Source of the DNA: Pedobacter cryoconitis
GTDB lineage: Bacteria > Bacteroidota > Bacteroidia > Sphingobacteriales > Sphingobacteriaceae
Direction of reading: 5' to 3'
Assembly (NCBI RefSeq): GCF_003259615.1
Contig: NZ_QLLR01000001.1
Coordinates: 598,491-662,490 of the forward strand
Length of the DNA stretch: 64,000 nt
Under the pieces are notes generated by a model, which made no database searches, had not been told where the DNA came from, and was given only the letters and a program-made list of their open reading frames with translations. Both the position numbers and the translations under genes were made by a program. Positions 61,561-64,000 of the stretch are shown here, piece after piece; within the stretch, counting starts at the first letter, position 1; each line of letters starts with the position of its first letter.

Positions 61561-61757
61561 TTATCCATATAAACAAAACACTGAACATCAACTACTTAAC
61601 ATATTTATCAACAATTATTGTCAATAAGTACGATTCTGATACCCAAACAGATACTTTTAACTGCAAAAACTGTATTCCAACCCCATCTTCTGGCACTTAC
61701 CCACAATAAACATGGCGTAACCAACAGTTTATCAACAGTTAATGTGGATAAACTGTT
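61561..61757. other. Cluster of DnaA-box-like 9-mers; candidate replication origin
   Basis: An exact TTATCCACA box lies on the minus strand at 61743-61751. One- or two-mismatch copies on the plus strand are TTATCCATA (61561), TTATCAACA (61605 and 61729) and TTACCCACA (61697). The exact box is in an inverted repeat (AACAGTTTATC / GATAAACTGTT, 61723-61757). An AT-rich zone lies 400 bases to the left. No dnaA gene is near. An origin is only inferred. Confidence 0.35.
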
Positions 61758-61801
61758 AACTCCAAAAAAAATACTATTTTACACCCGATTACAGATCTTT
61801 T

Positions 61802-62578
61802 ATGAATGAATACGCTTTAATAACTGGTGCAAGTAAAGGAATAGGAAAAGCTATAGCACTTTCACTGGCCAGTTCCGGTTATCATTTACTGCTTGTTGCG
61901 CGCAATGAAACTGAACTTCAGCTGCTTTCACAAAGTATTGAACAGGAATATAAAGTTAAGGCACATTATTTATCTGCCGATCTCTCGCTCAGTACATCCG
62001 CTAACCAGGTAAAAGAGTGGTGTACGGGTATCACTTCAGATTTATCCATCCTGATTAACAATGCTGGTTATGGATTATGGGCAGATTTTGAGGTTTTAAG
62101 TCTTCCCGAACAACTCAATATGCTCAAGTTGAATATAGATGCAGTCATTGAACTGACCCACCACCTGTTACCAGTTTTAAGGAAACAAAAACAGTCCCAC
62201 ATTTTAAATATATCCAGTACAGCTGCCTACCAGGCCGTGCCCACCCTCGCGCTTTATGCCGCCAGTAAATCTTTCATACTTTCTTATAGCCGTGCCCTGC
62301 GCTATGAATTAAAAGATAGTCCGGTTGCTGTTTCTTGTTTATGCCCCGGCCCCACGGCCACCGGATTTTCAAGCCGCGCCGGAATGGATGCTTTAGCAGA
62401 ACTTGCAGAAAAATTCAACATGACTTCAGCAACTGTGGCAGAAGCAGGCTTAAAAGGTATGTTCAAAAAGAAAGCTGAAATCATCCCGGGCTTCTTAAAT
62501 AAGGTTTCTGTTTTTGGAACCTGGCTACTTCCTAAGGCATTGATTGAAAGCATTACAGCAGGATTATACAAGCAATAA
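61802..62578 (+). CDS. SDR-family oxidoreductase
   Basis: A 258-residue classical short-chain dehydrogenase with TGASKGIGKAIA, NNAGYGLWADF, the catalytic HILNISSTAAYQAVPTLALYAASKSF (Ser, Tyr, Lys present) and a PGPTATGFSSRAG loop. Substrate unknown; the DltE/YqjQ-like subgroup acts on diverse carbonyls. It starts beside the DnaA-box-like cluster and no terminator is evident after it. Confidence 0.9.
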   Translation: MNEYALITGASKGIGKAIALSLASSGYHLLLVARNETELQLLSQSIEQEYKVKAHYLSADLSLSTSANQVKEWCTGITSDLSILINNAGYGLWADFEVLSLPEQLNMLKLNIDAVIELTHHLLPVLRKQKQSHILNISSTAAYQAVPTLALYAASKSFILSYSRALRYELKDSPVAVSCLCPGPTATGFSSRAGMDALAELAEKFNMTSATVAEAGLKGMFKKKAEIIPGFLNKVSVFGTWLLPKALIESITAGLYKQ

Positions 62579-62629
62579 AAAAAGAATCAATATTTATTTT
62601 CAAATATTTTTATAAACAGAATATTTTCC

Positions 62630-62637
62630 TACATTTG
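62630..62637 (+). promoter_or_regulatory. -7 promoter element for the dioxygenase leader (TACATTTG)
   Basis: TACATTTG matches TAnnTTTG. The predicted transcription start falls in the first half of the palindrome that follows at 62639-62663. Confidence 0.5.
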
Positions 62638-62638
62638 T

Positions 62639-62663
62639 AATGTATACTAAAATGGTATACATT
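62639..62663. promoter_or_regulatory. Palindromic operator at the predicted transcription start
   Basis: AATGTATAC (62639-62647) and GTATACATT (62655-62663) are a perfect 9-base inverted repeat with a 7-base spacer. Starting one base after a TAnnTTTG element, it is well placed for a dimeric repressor. The regulator is unknown. Confidence 0.6.
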
Positions 62664-62670
62664 ATTATAT

Positions 62671-62754
62671 ATGATCAACAACCTTACCCATAGCGCGCAT
62701 ATCATGCGAATGCCCCTCTCTCCAGGGGCAGGTTGTTGCTATTGTTGTTGTTAA
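62671..62754 (+). CDS. Cys-rich leader peptide
   Basis: A 27-codon ORF begins eight bases after the palindrome and ends TAA at 62754. It reads MINNLTHSAHIMRMPLSPGAG then CCYCCC: five Cys codons in the last six. Runs of a regulatory amino acid near the end of a short leader ORF are the hallmark of ribosome-mediated attenuation, here sensing Cys-tRNA. Almost the whole ORF lies in a predicted RNA fold whose right arm carries the first Cys codons. It precedes the dioxygenase gene by 99 bases. Confidence 0.6.
   Translation: MINNLTHSAHIMRMPLSPGAGCCYCCC
62676..62738 (+). promoter_or_regulatory. Predicted three-way-junction RNA in the leader
   Basis: Outer stem CAACAACC (62676-62683) with GGTTGTTG (62731-62738); inner stems CGCAT/ATGCG (62696-62700 and 62704-62708) and TGCCCCT/AGGGGCA (62711-62717 and 62724-62730). 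A further hairpin CCTGCT/AGCAGG lies at 62792-62812. A ribosome stalled at the Cys codons would open the outer stem. Confidence 0.5.
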
Positions 62755-62853
62755 TCCACTGAAAAAATTTCACTGATTAATACCCTTAACACCTGCTAAT
62801 TCCCGCAGCAGGATTTGCTATACCCTATTTTCAACCTCTAAACCTCAGCAACC

Positions 62854-63660
62854 ATGAATACTTCTTATACCAGATTCACTTTAGGCGAAACCATTACTGA
62901 TGAACAGCGTTACTTTTTCAATAAAAATGGCTTCATTCATTTTAAAAACTTCATTCAGCCAGAAACGGTAAATGACATTATACAGGCTTCTTTAAAAGTC
63001 CAGCAGCATTGGATTGAACAGGAAAAAATTAAAGTAAACGGTATCCCTATTAAATATGGTAAAGACCTTGACGGTTCAGCTATTGTGCAGCGCTTTGCCT
63101 TTTTGAATCAGCAACACCCATTGTTTGCCGGGTTGACCCATGATCCGAGGTTTGATACTTTATTAAGTCTGATCGGCCCGGGTGCAAGATTAGGTACGGA
63201 AGAAAAAGATGGAATGGTTTTGAATCATTATGTCAATGGGCCGAAAAGTAAGTTTACGCAAATGGGATGGCATACAGATGGTTTACGTGACATCTTTCAG
63301 GGGCAAAAATTAAATCCGATGTTGAATGTGGGGATTCATCTGAGTAGTCTGAAACCAGAAAATGGCGGATTAAGGGTGCTGCCAGGAACACATAAACAGA
63401 GTCTTTACCAGTTGTTATTCCGTAAGAAATATTTCTTAGACCATAAAGCCGATTTAAAGGAAGTAGCGATTGTGCCTGAAGCCGGAGATCTGACTATTCA
63501 TGATGGCCGTTTATGGCATCGTGTTGCTCAATCTGCTATCAGCGGAGAACAAAGCCGCAGAAGGGTGATCTATTTGCCAATCATTGCAGGTAAATATGAG
63601 CCTAAACATGAGAACAGCCCTACTGCATTTTATCAGCGTTTTGCTAAACTTGTTAAATAG
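62854..63660 (+). CDS. Phytanoyl-CoA dioxygenase (PhyH) family protein
   Basis: A 268-residue Fe(II)/2-oxoglutarate-dependent dioxygenase. The double-stranded beta-helix core shows WHTDGLRD (HxD metal pair), GIHLSSLKPENGGLRVLPGTHK, and HDGRLWHRVAQSA with the distal His, followed by SRRRVIYLP with the 2-oxoglutarate Arg. Its substrate is unknown. A Cys-rich leader and operator in front hint at a role in sulfur supply, for example oxidising an organic sulfur compound; that is inference from control alone. An IS element begins within 65 bases after the stop and may have cut it from former neighbours. Confidence 0.88.
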   Translation: MNTSYTRFTLGETITDEQRYFFNKNGFIHFKNFIQPETVNDIIQASLKVQQHWIEQEKIKVNGIPIKYGKDLDGSAIVQRFAFLNQQHPLFAGLTHDPRFDTLLSLIGPGARLGTEEKDGMVLNHYVNGPKSKFTQMGWHTDGLRDIFQGQKLNPMLNVGIHLSSLKPENGGLRVLPGTHKQSLYQLLFRKKYFLDHKADLKEVAIVPEAGDLTIHDGRLWHRVAQSAISGEQSRRRVIYLPIIAGKYEPKHENSPTAFYQRFAKLVK

Positions 63661-63699
63661 GGATCAATACCAAAACTTGTGGGGAAGCGTGAAAATTTT

Positions 63700-63707
63700 T
63701 AGTTTTG
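63700..63707 (+). promoter_or_regulatory. Promoter of the transposase ORF (TTG, 20 bases, TAGTTTTG)
   Basis: TAGTTTTG matches TAnnTTTG; a TTG at 63677-63679 lies 20 bases upstream, a fitting -33 element. The ATG follows 17 bases downstream. Confidence 0.5.
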
Positions 63708-63724
63708 GGCTTTGAATTTTACAG

Positions 63725-64000
63725 ATGTTATCAAGTTACGAAGAGCTCCTACGTTTATTATTACCCGAGTTTATATTAGAGAATTTTGAGTTGAAATCTG
63801 CTCGTAAAGAGCGTGATATTTTACATATTGATCTGGAAGAGCTGAATTCTATTCCAGTGGCATTTGAAAAGGATAAGCTGGAGTCCAAAGGTTTCTTTCC
63901 TACCATCACCGTCCAGGATTTCCCCATGCGCGGACATCAGGTCTTTTTTCATATCAAACGACGCAGATGGCTGAACCATACCACAGGAAAAGTGGCTTAC
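63725..64000 (+). CDS. ISAon1-type transposase N-terminal region protein (3' end outside window)
   Basis: The 92 visible codons begin MLSSYEELLRLLLPEFILEN and include ILHIDLEELNSIP, FPTITVQDFPMRGHQVFFHI and KRRRWLNHTTGKVAY, the pattern I know from the N-terminal-region protein of ISAon1-family elements. In these elements a second ORF usually encodes the catalytic part just downstream. The reading frame runs intact to the window edge. Confidence 0.85.
   Translation, partial: MLSSYEELLRLLLPEFILENFELKSARKERDILHIDLEELNSIPVAFEKDKLESKGFFPTITVQDFPMRGHQVFFHIKRRRWLNHTTGKVAY

Larger units (their letters stand above)
61124..61801. other. 678-base gap with AT-rich zone, 11-base repeats and DnaA-box-like sites
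   Basis: The longest gene-free stretch of the window, between divergent genes. The first 180 bases are very AT-rich, then an 11-base repeat array with an inverted arm (61375-61450), then a cluster of DnaA-box-like 9-mers (61561-61757). Short ORFs crossing the repeats look like chance. Confidence 0.7.
63661..64000 (+). mobile_element. Left part of an ISAon1-type insertion sequence (cut by window end)
   Basis: The region after the dioxygenase gene holds a promoter and the first transposase ORF of an ISAon1-like element. The exact left terminal repeat could not be fixed; it should lie between 63661 and the promoter at 63700. The right end is outside the window. The plus strand here is richer in G than C, unlike several intergenic stretches further left. 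Confidence 0.6.

Noticed and set aside
61387..61627. Overlapping short plus-strand ORFs across the 11-base repeats
   Set aside because: They depend on repeats, have no conserved look and overlap in two frames.
62676..62738. Known riboswitch class (TPP, SAM, cobalamin)
   Set aside because: None of the conserved core sequences of these classes was seen, and an ORF occupies the fold.

Overview
This window is chromosomal DNA from a member of the Bacteroidota, most like Sphingobacteriaceae (Pedobacter or a close relative). The call rests on gene content and signals: a fused SecDF, a long NusB next to a DUF1573 lipoprotein and YajC, a DUF3276 (PUR-like) protein, a DUF6266 protein, GH29 and GH92 glycosidases, an ISAon1-type transposase, genes without Shine-Dalgarno sequences, and many TAnnTTTG (-7) promoter elements. 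No tRNA, rRNA or CRISPR array was seen.

Layout. 1-7.3 kb: a cystathionine beta-synthase-like enzyme (cut by the window edge), dprA, rsmG and a glycosyltransferase on the minus strand; divergent from them tgt, an LptF/LptG permease and an EamA transporter. 7.4-14.2 kb: a large secreted gluzincin/beta-propeller/barrel-like protein, a LapA-like protein, a PqqB-like metallo-hydrolase and a WG-repeat/Sel1 protein. 14.2-18.1 kb: ispE-osmC-metZ (minus) and thyA-folA (plus). 18-27 kb: secDF, GH29 fucosidase, HMG-CoA lyase, GNAT, iron-permease-like protein, fructose-bisphosphate aldolase and accD. 27-33.7 kb, all minus: GH92 with a basic secretory protein, a GNAT, cysteine desulfurase and phosphoglucosamine mutase. 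33.8-36 kb: methyltransferase, PAP2 and ZIP overlap as one operon. 36-42 kb (minus): leucine-type dehydrogenase, nusB, DUF1573, yajC, YbbR, coaE, MBL hydrolase, a 57-residue DUF5522 protein and MarR. 42-48 kb: ABC exporter, DUF3276, a two-domain spondin lipoprotein and small membrane proteins. 48-52 kb is an accessory-looking stretch. 52-60.5 kb: OsmC, MFS plus S9 peptidase, small secreted proteins, a NUDIX and an SDR. 60.5-64 kb: DUF6266, a 678-base gap with repeats and DnaA-box-like sites, an SDR, a PhyH-type dioxygenase behind an elaborate leader, and the start of an IS element.

The most unusual parts are: (i) the leader of the PhyH-type gene, where a perfect palindrome sits at the predicted transcription start and is followed by a 27-codon ORF ending in five Cys codons within six and foldable into a three-way junction, suggesting cysteine-dependent control; (ii) an uncharacterised three-gene module (48.0-51.0 kb) of a membrane-anchored Ppx/GppA-like protein and two coiled-coil proteins, with short-period repeat arrays on both sides of the Ppx/GppA-like gene; (iii) the 61.1-61.8 kb gap with an 11-bp repeat array and a cluster of DnaA-box-like 9-mers, a possible replication origin. 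All functions are inferred from reading the sequence; no database search was run.
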